A stretch of DNA of 64,000 bases, taken from NCBI RefSeq assembly GCF_014279655.1, contig NZ_CP047946.1, forward strand, positions 2,170,001-2,234,000, given 5' to 3'. Both the position numbers and the translations under genes were made by a program. This DNA is from Synechococcus sp. ROS8604 (GTDB lineage Bacteria > Cyanobacteriota > Cyanobacteriia > PCC-6307 > Cyanobiaceae). The first letter of the stretch is position 1. Every line of letters starts with the position of its first letter. Positions 9,749 to 19,814 of this stretch are shown here, piece after piece. The notes beneath the pieces are model-generated. The model was not told the DNA's origin. It worked only from the letters and a program-made list of their open reading frames with translations, and did no database searches.

Positions 9749-9797
9749 GGGATAGATGATCATGCCTTAATTCATCTATCCCGCCAACTACTTTCCC
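9749..9797 (-). promoter_or_regulatory. candidate programmed -1 ribosomal frameshift signal
   Basis: On the coding (minus) strand the KS-AT-ACP frame ends CCG GGA AAG TAG. The heptamer G GGA AAG fits the canonical X XXY YYZ slippery rule in the correct phase. Eight bases later a perfect 11-bp stem begins: GGGATAGATGA pairs with TCATCTATCCC across a 12-base loop. An SD-like GAGG lies 10 bases upstream of the heptamer, as in dnaX-type signals. Slipping -1 leads through 39 open codons into the KR-DH frame. The hairpin has no T-run, so it is not an intrinsic terminator. Confidence 0.82.
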
Positions 9798-12700
9798 GGC
9801 TGAGAAACCTCTGCAGCAACTTCACGATCAGCAGATCCGTTGAGAATAGCTGCAATTTGCTCAGAAACATCCCTAAGGGTTCTTAGATCTCGAGTGCCGG
9901 TTTGAATGCTTTGAATGGCTTCAGGAGAAACATCTGACAGTGTAGACATTAAACCTCCCATGACTTCAATTCTCTTGATCGAGTCAATCCCAAGATCAGA
10001 CTCAAGATCTTGATCGGGATCAAGCAATTCAATTGGGTAACCACTCTTCTCAGACAAAAGAGAAGTGAGCTGGGATAAAATGCTACCTGAGTCAAGGTTA
10101 CGGATTTTCGTTGATTCTGCTGCTATTGAACCATTTCCATTGGTAGGCGAAGGGACTTGAACCTCTACTGGTTGGCTGTGTTGAGGACCTGGAACAGGAT
10201 TGGTTAGAGTTGGAGATGGAGTTTGATGATGGATGACTCCTCCGTTGCCATTCGACTGGGATGAAGATGCGGAGGATTGAACAGGCTGTTTCTGGTTGCT
10301 GGAAGGGGTTACCGGAGTGGTGAAATGAATTGCCTCAGGTGTGGAATATGAAATGGCATCCGAAGAAACAGTCGGGTCAGAAAATGGTTGTTGGGTATAA
10401 ATAAAGTCAGGATTATCAAGAGAGGCAGAATGCTGTGGCGAGCCACCTAAAAATGCTGAAAATACTTGTGTCTGTGAATTAATCATCATACGTAGCGTTT
10501 CGTGGTATGTGCGAAATGCTTCGAGCCGAAGGCTGCTGAGCTGGCTGGACTGTGTGGGCTGGATGGGTTGGTTCATTAGGGCGACTTGGTGGTTGGAAGA
10601 GTGCGATTGAACAGATGGCGACAGAAGTGTATCTGGAATATTTTGAGCGGGTATATGCTCAATAAATGGCCTTGCAATCTCCGACAAAGCATGGTGCACA
10701 TTATGCTGAGGACTACTCTCTAACTTATATCTAGATTTCCATGAATGGGCACCATTAACGTAGTATAAGTAGCCAGGCCTTTTAGAAACTGCATTGGAAA
10801 CTCCTACTGAAGAGTGGTTCAAGTATAGAGACTCAGCAGGCTGAAGCATTGTACTCAGCCTAGTCCAGTTCAAAGGAACTCCATGACTGGCAATCTGCAT
10901 GATAGATCTCAAGAAATCCTCTGTTCCTAGAGGACCGTCGAGAGAAACTACATTTGAATCAAGAGAATCAATAGAAGATCGAACCAATTTCGATAAGACT
11001 TTCTTTGGTCCTACTTCAATAAAGAAGGAGCAACCAAGGGCTTCAGCCTGTTTTGCAGACTCAATGAAGTCAACTCCCGAAGTCATATGTGATCTGATGA
11101 GGTCTCTAATGTTCTCCTTAGTAACAGGACCGGACCGAGGGGACGTGCTAAGAATTGACTGACGTGAATGTGGAAGGTCAGCCTTAAGCTCCAAGGCACC
11201 CAAACAATCCGAAAAGATAGCATTGCATTGCTGCATCAAAACAGAGTGGAATGGTTGGTTGGCTTGCATCCATTGGGTTGAAACACCACCCCTTAAACAA
11301 GTAGCCTCAATAATTTCAAGGTCAGAGCGCGGACCAGACAAGACGATTTGTGTTGGCGAATTGATATTGGCCAATGTAATTGAGTGTGACGCGACCGAAC
11401 TTAGTAATTCATTGCCTTGATCAGCCGAGCAGAACAGGACAAGCATGCCATAGCCGTCCTTTTTGAAATTGCTGATAGCTTGGCCACGAGAATGCAGTAA
11501 TTCGACTAGCTGTCTGTCTGACATCCATCCCGTCGCATGAAGGCTTACAAAATCGCCAAGACTATGACCAAGACCCAATGACCATGGGATTTCAAGATGA
11601 TTAAGAATTTCGAGGTATGCGACCTCAGTAATCGCTAGCAATGATTGTTTCAGTTCAGCAGCAGGAGCCTTGCCCTTCTCTTGTTTGCAAAAGAGATAAT
11701 GATCAAGGACGTCTGCGCGTGACAAGTAGTCCGGTATAAGTTGCATCAGCAGCTCATGGGAACGAAGTGGCATCGCTCCCATGCATGTTGTGCCCATTCC
11801 GGGATAATCAGAACCCTGGCCTGGAAACAAAAGAGCAATCTCGTCAGCATTCTTGGATTTAATCTGAAGTCCAGCCGATTCTGACTGACAAACGAGCCAC
11901 TGACGCATCATGTCAGAATAATCTTTCTTTCCTTGCAGAAGGTCGTGAACAATATCCAGCTTGTCAGCAATATCCGACTCACTGAGATCAACTAAAATGA
12001 TGGCATAGTCTTTGGCAACGCTACGAAGGTGAGTAGAGATATCTTGGCTCTGAATTGTGTCTGCAATAAGTTGATTCACAGATGTGGCATACCCATTCAG
12101 AGCGCACTCCTCCTCAATCTGACGGGAGTGGGTCAATGCTGAATGGATAGATTGAACAAGGCTGCCACCATCAGCTGTAAAATAAAGAAGCCTGCATCCA
12201 CAGGCAATCTTGGGCTGTTCGATTACTTCTTCAGCATCTACAACAGGTTCCGGTACATACTCCTGCAATACAACGTGAAAGTTGGTCCCCCCAAATCCGA
12301 AAGCGCTGACGCCAGCAGTCCTAAGTTTACATGACTCATTTTTGAGCCAAGGAAGATTTCCAGTCGGTAGATAAACAGCCTCAGAACTTACCACTTCGTC
12401 AATATGTTCTTCAACTCTGCTATGGATTGGTATTGACTTATTTTTCAAGGCTAGTGTGGCCTTCAGAAGACCCGCTAATCCAGCAGTACTTTTTGTATGA
12501 CCAATCAGAGTTTTCACTGAACCCACCGCACAGTGAGAACTCTGACTTCCCTTGGCTTCCAGGAATGTAGTCAACGCTCTGATCTCGGATCGATCGCCAA
12601 CAGGTGTACCTGTCCCATGAGCCTCGTAGTAACCAAGCATGGCTGGATTCACGCCAGCGTCCTCATAGGCTCGGGCGAAAGCCTGAACCTGTCCCTGATG

Positions 12701-15619
12701 GGACGGGGCAGTCATCGTCCTGCCACGACCATCGCTCGAGCTGCCAATGCCCTTGATCACGGCATGGATTGAATCTCCAGCAGCTTCTGCATCTTCGAGC
12801 CTCTTGAGTACCAGGATTCCAGCACCCTCACCAAGAACAATGCCATCAGCTTCATTGGTAAACGACTTGGCTTCACCAGTTGGGGAAAGGGCCTGAGTTT
12901 CCGAAAAACAGAAATAGGCAAAAGGAGACTGAAGCGTGTCAATTGCTCCGACAACAGCCATATTGACATCACCCTGTCTCAGCTTACTAACGGCGACGTC
13001 TAAAGCAGCCAGAGAGGATGCACATGCAGCATCAACAGTACAATTGGTGCCACCAAAATTAAATCTATTTGCAACTCTACCTGCCGAAACATTTGGAAGA
13101 ATACCCGCAAAACTATCACTAGTCCACTTTGGCAGCAACTGTTCAACTTGAGGATGGCTGTTCAAAAGAGGAGCCAGTTCCGCCTGCATTACATAGCCTT
13201 GACCCAATTCGCCAAGGCCACCGCTATAGCCAAGGATGACGCACGTAGATTCACGATCATATATACTATCTTCAAAATAGCCTGCGTTGTGAAGAGCGTC
13301 TTTCACACAAACAAGTGCTAATAGCTGGGCTGGATCAATCGAAGACAAGGATTGCGGAGGAATACCAAATTCAATTGGATCAAACTGAACAGCATCCAAG
13401 AAGCTGCCCCACCTAGAATGTATTTTATTTGGATCCTTGGTATCAGCTGAATAAAAGTCGCCAATGGACCAACGCTCTTCTGGAATCTCCTTGATCTGGC
13501 CTCGAGCACGAACGACCAAGTCCCAGAATTGTTCAGGGTTGTTAGCGCCAGGCAGCTTGCAAGACATTCCAATGATGGCGATATCCAGATTCCCTCTATA
13601 AATTTCATTAGCTTCACGAATAGAGGCCCGTTCAGTAATTTCGAATTCCGCCGCCTTGCTTGGTGTTTCCAAGCCTGCCTTAATGCTCTCATGCAATTGG
13701 TGAATGGTTGTCTGGTTATTAATCAGACAGACAGCTTCACCAAGCATGTACATTCCTAACTCAAGTTGATCCTCTTCTGTAACCTGAAGCAAACCATTCT
13801 CACCTCGCTGCAAACCCTTGGAAGCCAGTCTCAGGCGTCCTAAAATTAATCGATCCAACTGATTAGAAATCTCCCTGACAGGAACCTGAGATCTGACCAA
13901 CTCATCACGCTTGGCATTGAACTCTCGAGAAAATGCTGTATCGGCGCATCTGCTTTGATGCCCTGGAGATGTCTCTAAGAAGACAGTATTGGTACATTCG
14001 ATCGTAACCTCCTGATATGTTGGAGTTATCGCTTTATCTTGAACAATTTCACGAGTAGCAAGATAAGCAGAGCCAACAAGTAACCCACACGTTGCACCAA
14101 CCTTGGCTAGATCGTCTATCATATATGCAGCAAAAGATGCAGAAGTCTGATCATGAATCCCCCCGGCCAGCACCAAACAGACCTCTCGACCAACAGCAGG
14201 ACTTTGCTCAAGCACAACTTTGATAGATCGTTCCCAAAGATTCAGAGAACTCAAGGGACCTATATGTCCGCCGCATTCACGTCCTTCAAGGATAAAGTCT
14301 CTCCAGCCTTCTTTTATGAATAACTCGAGCAATTCAGGAGTGGGTGCATGAATAAACACACGTAAATTCTTAGATGCAATCTCCTTCGCTTGTGCTGGAG
14401 TCCCTCCGGCGAGGATGCAAAAACTTGCACTAGAATTCTTCAGAACGGAGATTTGAGATTGCAAATGTGTTGAATCAATAAATCCAAGTAGTCCAACTCC
14501 CCAAGGTAAATCTGGAACCAATTCAGCTGTCTTTACCAGAATTTTCTCAAGCGCTTCAGCCGATAGCATCGCGGCAGCGATGGTAGGCAGAGCACCACCT
14601 CGCGCTACGCTTGCTGTAAATTCCGCGTTATCACTAACGCGTGACATTGGGCCCTGAATTATTGGATATTTAACACCAAACTGGTCTGCAATTGTATTCG
14701 GTTGTCGTGTAGCCAAACCGCGAGATACCCGAATAGACCTATATGCAGAAATAACTCTGCCGAGAGTGCAATATTTTATACAGAATTCCTTGGCAAGATC
14801 AATACCCTCCCCAACAGGAAATATCCACTCAGACTTCCATCTTGCAATTTCGTTTAACTCAGAAGCATCAATACTAATTCCAAATAAATACCCTGGAGCA
14901 CCTTTTCCAGGCAACGAGACACATCTCACTTCTTCATTATTATCCAAGGCTGAGCGCAAAACAATGGACTGCCTTCCATTGACTCTATTCAGTAACTGCT
15001 TGGTCCTCAGTGGCAGATAGGAATCATGAAGTAGCAGTGTTTGCTCGTCAAGTAGAATGGAATGTATTCCTTGACTGTTAAGTGCCGAGAATGAGAGTAG
15101 CCCAATTGGCCCTGATACAATCATTCTACAATCATTAAGGCAACTCAAAGCCTTTTGGAAAAGAATATATTGAGAATCACGTCCGCAGAGTGCGCCCGAT
15201 TCGTAACCCTCGATGATCACACAAGGATCATTCTGTTGATCCCAGGGAGACTTGGCATACTGCTCTACATCCTGAATGGAGCCCAGCCTGGGAATTGGAT
15301 TCAATCCATTCAGTTCAACAATCTGTTCACGGCTGACTCGATGCCAAGGGATAATGACTCTCAATGATCTGGTTAACGCTGAGCCATTCAGTTCAGCGAT
15401 CGCCTGCAACGCCTTAGCTGTCTTGAAGTCTTTGCATGAGACAGCAAAGATGCCTGTTATGAATTTGGCCAGGCATTGATTCCAAAGCTCCTCAATATGA
15501 TCTTCAAAGCCAAAGGTCTGCAAACATACAGATGCTCCAGAAGCTACAGCCTTCTCTGTGGTCTTGATCCAGTCTCCAACGGGGCGAACCGTCACCAAAA
15601 CCTGATTGGTATTATTCAT
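9788..15619 (-). CDS. multidomain synthase, NMO-NMO-KS-AT-ACP part
   Basis: 1,943 residues from the ATG at 15619 (a TTG 42 bases upstream is also possible). Order: a degenerate nitronate-monooxygenase/PfaD-like barrel (about 1-310); a second such barrel with QGPMSRVSD, GRECGGHIGP and LAGGIHD (about 320-590), the expected enoyl reductase; KS with Cys866 (VDAACASS), His1001 (EAHGTG) and His1041; AT with GHSLGD Ser1353 and His1458; a Pro/Ser/Gln-rich linker (about 1590-1840); and ACP with DLGIDSIKR Ser1880. The layout is that of PUFA-synthase-like secondary lipid synthases, in which KR and DH follow the ACP. With the -1 shift it would give about 2,793 residues. Product unknown. Confidence 0.9.
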   Translation of the reverse strand: MNNTNQVLVTVRPVGDWIKTTEKAVASGASVCLQTFGFEDHIEELWNQCLAKFITGIFAVSCKDFKTAKALQAIAELNGSALTRSLRVIIPWHRVSREQIVELNGLNPIPRLGSIQDVEQYAKSPWDQQNDPCVIIEGYESGALCGRDSQYILFQKALSCLNDCRMIVSGPIGLLSFSALNSQGIHSILLDEQTLLLHDSYLPLRTKQLLNRVNGRQSIVLRSALDNNEEVRCVSLPGKGAPGYLFGISIDASELNEIARWKSEWIFPVGEGIDLAKEFCIKYCTLGRVISAYRSIRVSRGLATRQPNTIADQFGVKYPIIQGPMSRVSDNAEFTASVARGGALPTIAAAMLSAEALEKILVKTAELVPDLPWGVGLLGFIDSTHLQSQISVLKNSSASFCILAGGTPAQAKEIASKNLRVFIHAPTPELLELFIKEGWRDFILEGRECGGHIGPLSSLNLWERSIKVVLEQSPAVGREVCLVLAGGIHDQTSASFAAYMIDDLAKVGATCGLLVGSAYLATREIVQDKAITPTYQEVTIECTNTVFLETSPGHQSRCADTAFSREFNAKRDELVRSQVPVREISNQLDRLILGRLRLASKGLQRGENGLLQVTEEDQLELGMYMLGEAVCLINNQTTIHQLHESIKAGLETPSKAAEFEITERASIREANEIYRGNLDIAIIGMSCKLPGANNPEQFWDLVVRARGQIKEIPEERWSIGDFYSADTKDPNKIHSRWGSFLDAVQFDPIEFGIPPQSLSSIDPAQLLALVCVKDALHNAGYFEDSIYDRESTCVILGYSGGLGELGQGYVMQAELAPLLNSHPQVEQLLPKWTSDSFAGILPNVSAGRVANRFNFGGTNCTVDAACASSLAALDVAVSKLRQGDVNMAVVGAIDTLQSPFAYFCFSETQALSPTGEAKSFTNEADGIVLGEGAGILVLKRLEDAEAAGDSIHAVIKGIGSSSDGRGRTMTAPSHQGQVQAFARAYEDAGVNPAMLGYYEAHGTGTPVGDRSEIRALTTFLEAKGSQSSHCAVGSVKTLIGHTKSTAGLAGLLKATLALKNKSIPIHSRVEEHIDEVVSSEAVYLPTGNLPWLKNESCKLRTAGVSAFGFGGTNFHVVLQEYVPEPVVDAEEVIEQPKIACGCRLLYFTADGGSLVQSIHSALTHSRQIEEECALNGYATSVNQLIADTIQSQDISTHLRSVAKDYAIILVDLSESDIADKLDIVHDLLQGKKDYSDMMRQWLVCQSESAGLQIKSKNADEIALLFPGQGSDYPGMGTTCMGAMPLRSHELLMQLIPDYLSRADVLDHYLFCKQEKGKAPAAELKQSLLAITEVAYLEILNHLEIPWSLGLGHSLGDFVSLHATGWMSDRQLVELLHSRGQAISNFKKDGYGMLVLFCSADQGNELLSSVASHSITLANINSPTQIVLSGPRSDLEIIEATCLRGGVSTQWMQANQPFHSVLMQQCNAIFSDCLGALELKADLPHSRQSILSTSPRSGPVTKENIRDLIRSHMTSGVDFIESAKQAEALGCSFFIEVGPKKVLSKLVRSSIDSLDSNVVSLDGPLGTEDFLRSIMQIASHGVPLNWTRLSTMLQPAESLYLNHSSVGVSNAVSKRPGYLYYVNGAHSWKSRYKLESSPQHNVHHALSEIARPFIEHIPAQNIPDTLLSPSVQSHSSNHQVALMNQPIQPTQSSQLSSLRLEAFRTYHETLRMMINSQTQVFSAFLGGSPQHSASLDNPDFIYTQQPFSDPTVSSDAISYSTPEAIHFTTPVTPSSNQKQPVQSSASSSQSNGNGGVIHHQTPSPTLTNPVPGPQHSQPVEVQVPSPTNGNGSIAAESTKIRNLDSGSILSQLTSLLSEKSGYPIELLDPDQDLESDLGIDSIKRIEVMGGLMSTLSDVSPEAIQSIQTGTRDLRTLRDVSEQIAAILNGSADREVAAEVSQPGK

Positions 15620-15661
15620 TACCTTGTGCTCAATAGAGTTTATTTTAGCCCATCCAACCAA

Positions 15662-16888
15662 AAGTCAGACGAAGTTCCACTGATCCAGTGGCCAGATCAT
15701 ATATTGCACTCATTACCTTAAACTATCAAATTCTATCATACATAAACTACTATACATATCCTTGGAGTTCGAATTTCAAAGACTAAGGCGCCTTGTAAAG
15801 CTGATTACAGCCGACTCTCATCAGACTTCATTATAATTAACAGATTCCTGATCAATACAGAAAAAGATGCAGTTTCGCAAAAATGAAAGGTAGAGCTGGG
15901 GTTCCACAGATGTTATGGACAAGACAATTTCGGGAACATTATCACGACCGGACTGTCTATTCATGACAACCCCCCCAGCCTGTGAGCGTGCATGGCCCTT
16001 CCGACGGTCGAAAAGGGCGCAATGACGTCCCTGACGATGCAGTGGGGCAAGCAGCGCTGGTGCCGTAGAACCACAGCCTGCTACAGGTGCTGCGGATCGG
16101 GGGTCCGCCGCTGGCTGCGTTAAACACCCCGCTGATTCTCCAGAGCAGTTGCCCGGCAGAACGATTGGCGAAGCTTTCTACGATGTAGTGGATTGCCAAC
16201 CGCATGGGACAATGAGGTCAACAATTGTCTGATCATCAACCACTTGGGAGAGGCCCCTGAAGTCCTCCAAATTCTGGCTAATCAGGCCGTAGCGACAGAT
16301 CGGTGTCAGTCGAGCATGGGGGTGCAATTGCGTGCAGTGAGGGGTCAGGGGTATTTGGGCCGTACCACAACTCCGACGAACTCGTTCCTTCATTATCAGC
16401 TGGAATTACTTCATTAGACGAAATATTAACCGAATATTCGAAAGCTTCACTGCAAATATCCGACCACAAGTAAGGGCCTAAAAGCAATGTTAAGAGAATA
16501 AAAGGCGGCAAGCTCAAATATGACATTCCGTAGCATGGATGTGGCTGGAGTTAGCACCTATCTAACATGCCTCAAAGAACAGAAAAGAGCAGTCATTCAT
16601 AACCATTACGACAAAGTGACTGTGAGCTGAGTGCACCACCAAGAACTGAAACAAAATCGTGTCAAGCTTCAATTAAGATTAACATCTACATGAATATCAG
16701 TAAGGCAAGCCTGTCAATGGAGAAAAACCAGTTCTCAGGGCCCAGATGAGGCACTCTGGATCCTTAGGTGAATCCGCTTGGCTTGACTGGCATGATGCAT
16801 TCTCACCACGTGGAGCTATGCTCTTAAGGTCCAGTGATGGCAACTGCGTATCCCATGGCGCCCAAGAAAGACTTGGGCGAGCCACCAT
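15662..16888. other. 1.2-kb divergent intergenic region
   Basis: Lies between the divergent synthase and ACP-sulfotransferase genes, so promoters for both should be here; I could not fix them by eye. The part around 15960-16350 is visibly GC-richer than its surroundings and looks like decayed foreign DNA. A minus-strand frame at 16278-16526 starts with a hydrophobic stretch (MSYLSLPPFILLTLLLGP) that could be a signal peptide of an 82-residue protein, but I see no other support for it. Confidence 0.4.
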
Positions 16889-16939
16889 ATGCATGTCTCC
16901 TCTGAAATCGTGTTAACAGCAGGCAGCTCTTTTTTGACA

Positions 16940-18226
16940 ATGCTACAAGACATCTTAAAGATTATTGATGAGTACTGCGCAAATAATGACATCTTTTACG
17001 ACGAAACGCTTTCTGCAGGCACTCAACTCATTGCTGATCTTGGACTTACATCAGTTGATTTTGTTTCTATTTTCCAAAAGTGCCAAGCTCTCGGGAATGA
17101 ACGACTGTCCTTCATAGAACTAGTTATGCCTATAGAGGGTCAATATGTGTCTGATCTAAAGATAGGAGAGTTGAGCGATTATATCATTGAGCAGTCGGCA
17201 CTTCGTCCTCCAGCAAACGAGCAACGCGCAAGTGTTGACAATGGATATTCAGAGCAAACAGTGAACGACAGCAAATACAGACGCTCCCTTTTTGAGATAA
17301 AACAGTTTGACGAATTTAAATCACTAATTCAAAAGCCAACATTTTCGGACCAAGGTCCTGTCGCAACAGACTATCAACTCGTTTTTATCCTGTCCTCGCC
17401 CCGATCAGGATCAACCTTGCTACAAAGGATGCTTGATCAACATCCAGATATCGAGTCTCCTGAAGAGTTGCATCTTCTTCATTACGACACATACGCGCAG
17501 CGGCACGCAGCCTTGAGTCAAGCTGAAACTAGGCATCTGCTTGGTGGAACTGCTCGACTGCGCGCAAGAATCAATGGAATCAGCATGGATGATTCCAATC
17601 GTCTTGAATTGAAATTTATCGGTGCTGAAGAACCCGCTCTGAACTTCTTCACTGAAATCAACAAGAACTTCTCAAAACAATATCTTGTTGACAAGACTCC
17701 ATCTTACGCCTATAGCAGAGAAACACTTGAAAGAATTTCTACACAGTTTCCTCTCGCACGGTTCATTTATCTTACACGTCATCCGTCAGCGGTTATTAAA
17801 TCGTTGATTGATTCGCAGTTGCAGGAAATCATTCCATTTGCACGTCGCTATTCGGGCGATACATCCACGATTCCCGAGATGATCTGGGCATTGTGTCACG
17901 AAAATATTCAGTCCATTCTTCCCGGCATTAATCTCAATCGCCTGCATTATGTGAGCTACGAAGAGCTTGTCATGAATCCTGAACAAGCCATGACTTCAAT
18001 CCTAAATTTTCTACATCTACCTTTTTACCCCGATTGTGCTAATCCATATATCGAAGGTCAGAAACAGCAGATTGAAACTAATGAGTATGCTGGCGACTTG
18101 AAGTTCTTTCTTGAGAATAGGATCGTAAACGATCGTGCTGAGATATGGAAAGCCTTCCCTGCTCTTCATTCGCTATCAAACGTGAGCCAAGGACTGATGA
18201 GCGGCATTCCTGGATATGAGGGCTGA
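16940..18226 (+). CDS. acyl carrier protein - sulfotransferase fusion
   Basis: 428 residues from the ATG of MLQDILKIIDEY; an ATG at 16889 would add 17 residues. The first 75 residues are an acyl-carrier domain with phosphopantetheine Ser38 in DLGLTSVD. A linker leads to a PAPS-dependent sulfotransferase: 5'-phosphosulfate loop ILSSPRSGSTLLQ near 150 and 3'-phosphate motif YLTRHPSAVIKS near 280. Carrier-linked sulfotransferases are known from curacin (CurM) and cyanobacterial olefin synthases, where sulfation of a beta-hydroxyl precedes decarboxylative release. Here no thioesterase is fused, so sulfation of a carrier-bound chain is the inference. The next gene starts 4 bases after the stop. 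Confidence 0.85.
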   Translation: MLQDILKIIDEYCANNDIFYDETLSAGTQLIADLGLTSVDFVSIFQKCQALGNERLSFIELVMPIEGQYVSDLKIGELSDYIIEQSALRPPANEQRASVDNGYSEQTVNDSKYRRSLFEIKQFDEFKSLIQKPTFSDQGPVATDYQLVFILSSPRSGSTLLQRMLDQHPDIESPEELHLLHYDTYAQRHAALSQAETRHLLGGTARLRARINGISMDDSNRLELKFIGAEEPALNFFTEINKNFSKQYLVDKTPSYAYSRETLERISTQFPLARFIYLTRHPSAVIKSLIDSQLQEIIPFARRYSGDTSTIPEMIWALCHENIQSILPGINLNRLHYVSYEELVMNPEQAMTSILNFLHLPFYPDCANPYIEGQKQQIETNEYAGDLKFFLENRIVNDRAEIWKAFPALHSLSNVSQGLMSGIPGYEG

Positions 18227-18229
18227 ACG

Positions 18230-19687
18230 ATGACAATAGCCTTACATAAGCACGTCAATCCAGCTCCTGTATGTGCTTGCGGATTTGGAGACTCCTATAA
18301 CGCCTACGCCTACTCGGCAGCAGTCTTTAAAGGATCTATGTATATCGGTACAGGCCGCGCTAACCTTGTCTTTCTACGTTTTGGCATGCCCAATGTTCAC
18401 ATTGACATGTGGCCGGTGCCAATTGAATATAAGAATTACGAACAGGCCTTTGAAGAAAGAGTTTCCGCAGCAGAGATTTGGCGTTTTAGCCCGGAATCAT
18501 CTACGCCTAGGCGTGTCCATCAAGCAGATTGGTATCAACCAGAAACAGGGACGCCCTTCAGACGACATTACGGTTATAGGAGCATGTGCACATATAAGGA
18601 AAGATCATCAGATAAGGCTCTGTACGTCGCGTCTACGTCCCGCTCCAGAGGTGATGGCCCTGATCTGATGGTCAGCTATGACGGAGAAAGTTTTCAACGA
18701 CTCCCTAAACCAAGTATTGTCTCGGAGTTTTCATCCAATGAAGTTACACTTACTTCGATTCGTTCACTTCTTCAATATGACGAACTTTTAGTTACAACAA
18801 TTACAGGCGCATCAAATGGGAACGTTAACGGGGCCGGCATCACCACAATCTTTGCAACAGATGACCCTACAAGCGGTAAATGGTTTTCCATCAACGGGAA
18901 GGGGCTAGGGACTTTCCCTGAGGTTGTTGTTGTCTACGAACTCTGTATCCACCAAGGATTGCTTTATGCAGGGACTGGCGGAATTAATGGCTTTCAGCTA
19001 TGGAGAGGCCAGCGCATTAGCAAGTATGATTTTAAATGGGAATTGGTGGTTAAAGATGGGGGTGGTCGAGGAGCATTAAATCAGGGAATCATATCTTTAT
19101 GTAGTCACAGAGATTATCTTTATATCGGTACTGGCATCCAAAATGGTGGGCATGATCGAACCAACAATGTTGGGCCAGCAGCAGCAGAAGTTCTGCGACT
19201 GGCTCCCAACGACGAATTAGAACTGGTTTGCGCCAATCCACGTGATGGCTTGTTACCGCTAAGTGGGCGAGGTCCTGGCTTTGGTAATTATTTCAATGCC
19301 TATATTTGGAAGATTGTAAGTATTGACGGTAAACTGCTCCTAGGAACTATGGATTGGTCGATATTTGGTCTTTGGGCATTAAGGGATGAACGGAAAACCA
19401 GATTTGGCAGACTTCTTGATTGGGATACTATGCAAGTCTTTTTATCCTCTTATGGTGGTGCAGAGCTTTGGTGTTCGGAGGATGGAGTCGACTGGAACTG
19501 CATGACGCATAACGGCTTTAACAATATTTACAATTTCGGTATTAGAAACATCATCAAATGGAATAACCATACCTATGCCTGTACTGCAAATCCTTTTGGA
19601 CCTGAAGTCTTGACTAGAACATCAGACTTGGACCCCGGCGAATACAGATTAAATCCAAAGGGAGGGTGTCAAATCATATCTATCTAA
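18230..19687 (+). CDS. beta-propeller-like protein of unknown function
   Basis: 485 residues with recurring blades of the form LYxGTG...LWR: YIGTGRANLVFLRFG, LLYAGTGGINGFQLWRG, YLYIGTGIQNGGHD, LLLGTMDWSIFGLWAL, AELWCSEDGVDWNCM. This suggests a six- or seven-bladed propeller. There is no signal peptide or membrane segment. It starts three bases after the sulfotransferase stop, so the two are almost surely co-translated. A scaffold or a ligand-binding/lyase role on the sulfated product is possible, but no catalytic motif is recognised. Confidence 0.75.
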   Translation: MTIALHKHVNPAPVCACGFGDSYNAYAYSAAVFKGSMYIGTGRANLVFLRFGMPNVHIDMWPVPIEYKNYEQAFEERVSAAEIWRFSPESSTPRRVHQADWYQPETGTPFRRHYGYRSMCTYKERSSDKALYVASTSRSRGDGPDLMVSYDGESFQRLPKPSIVSEFSSNEVTLTSIRSLLQYDELLVTTITGASNGNVNGAGITTIFATDDPTSGKWFSINGKGLGTFPEVVVVYELCIHQGLLYAGTGGINGFQLWRGQRISKYDFKWELVVKDGGGRGALNQGIISLCSHRDYLYIGTGIQNGGHDRTNNVGPAAAEVLRLAPNDELELVCANPRDGLLPLSGRGPGFGNYFNAYIWKIVSIDGKLLLGTMDWSIFGLWALRDERKTRFGRLLDWDTMQVFLSSYGGAELWCSEDGVDWNCMTHNGFNNIYNFGIRNIIKWNNHTYACTANPFGPEVLTRTSDLDPGEYRLNPKGGCQIISI

Positions 19688-19814
19688 CATACCATTTGTT
19701 CGGAGTTGCCAAAGTAGCGATCGCGAAATATTGGCGATATTCAGCTCTATTCTATATAATATTAGCAAATATGAGTTGAGCGGTAACTGAACAGATCCTT
19801 CAAAGAAATATTTT

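Noticed and set aside
9749..9782. Perfect 11-bp stem-loop read as a transcription terminator
   Set aside because: No T-run follows on either strand, the stem is AT-containing with a 12-base loop, and the gene continues in the -1 frame; a frameshift stimulator explains it better.
15957..16205. 82-codon minus-strand frame in the divergent region
   Set aside because: GC-rich, no domain, likely decayed foreign DNA.
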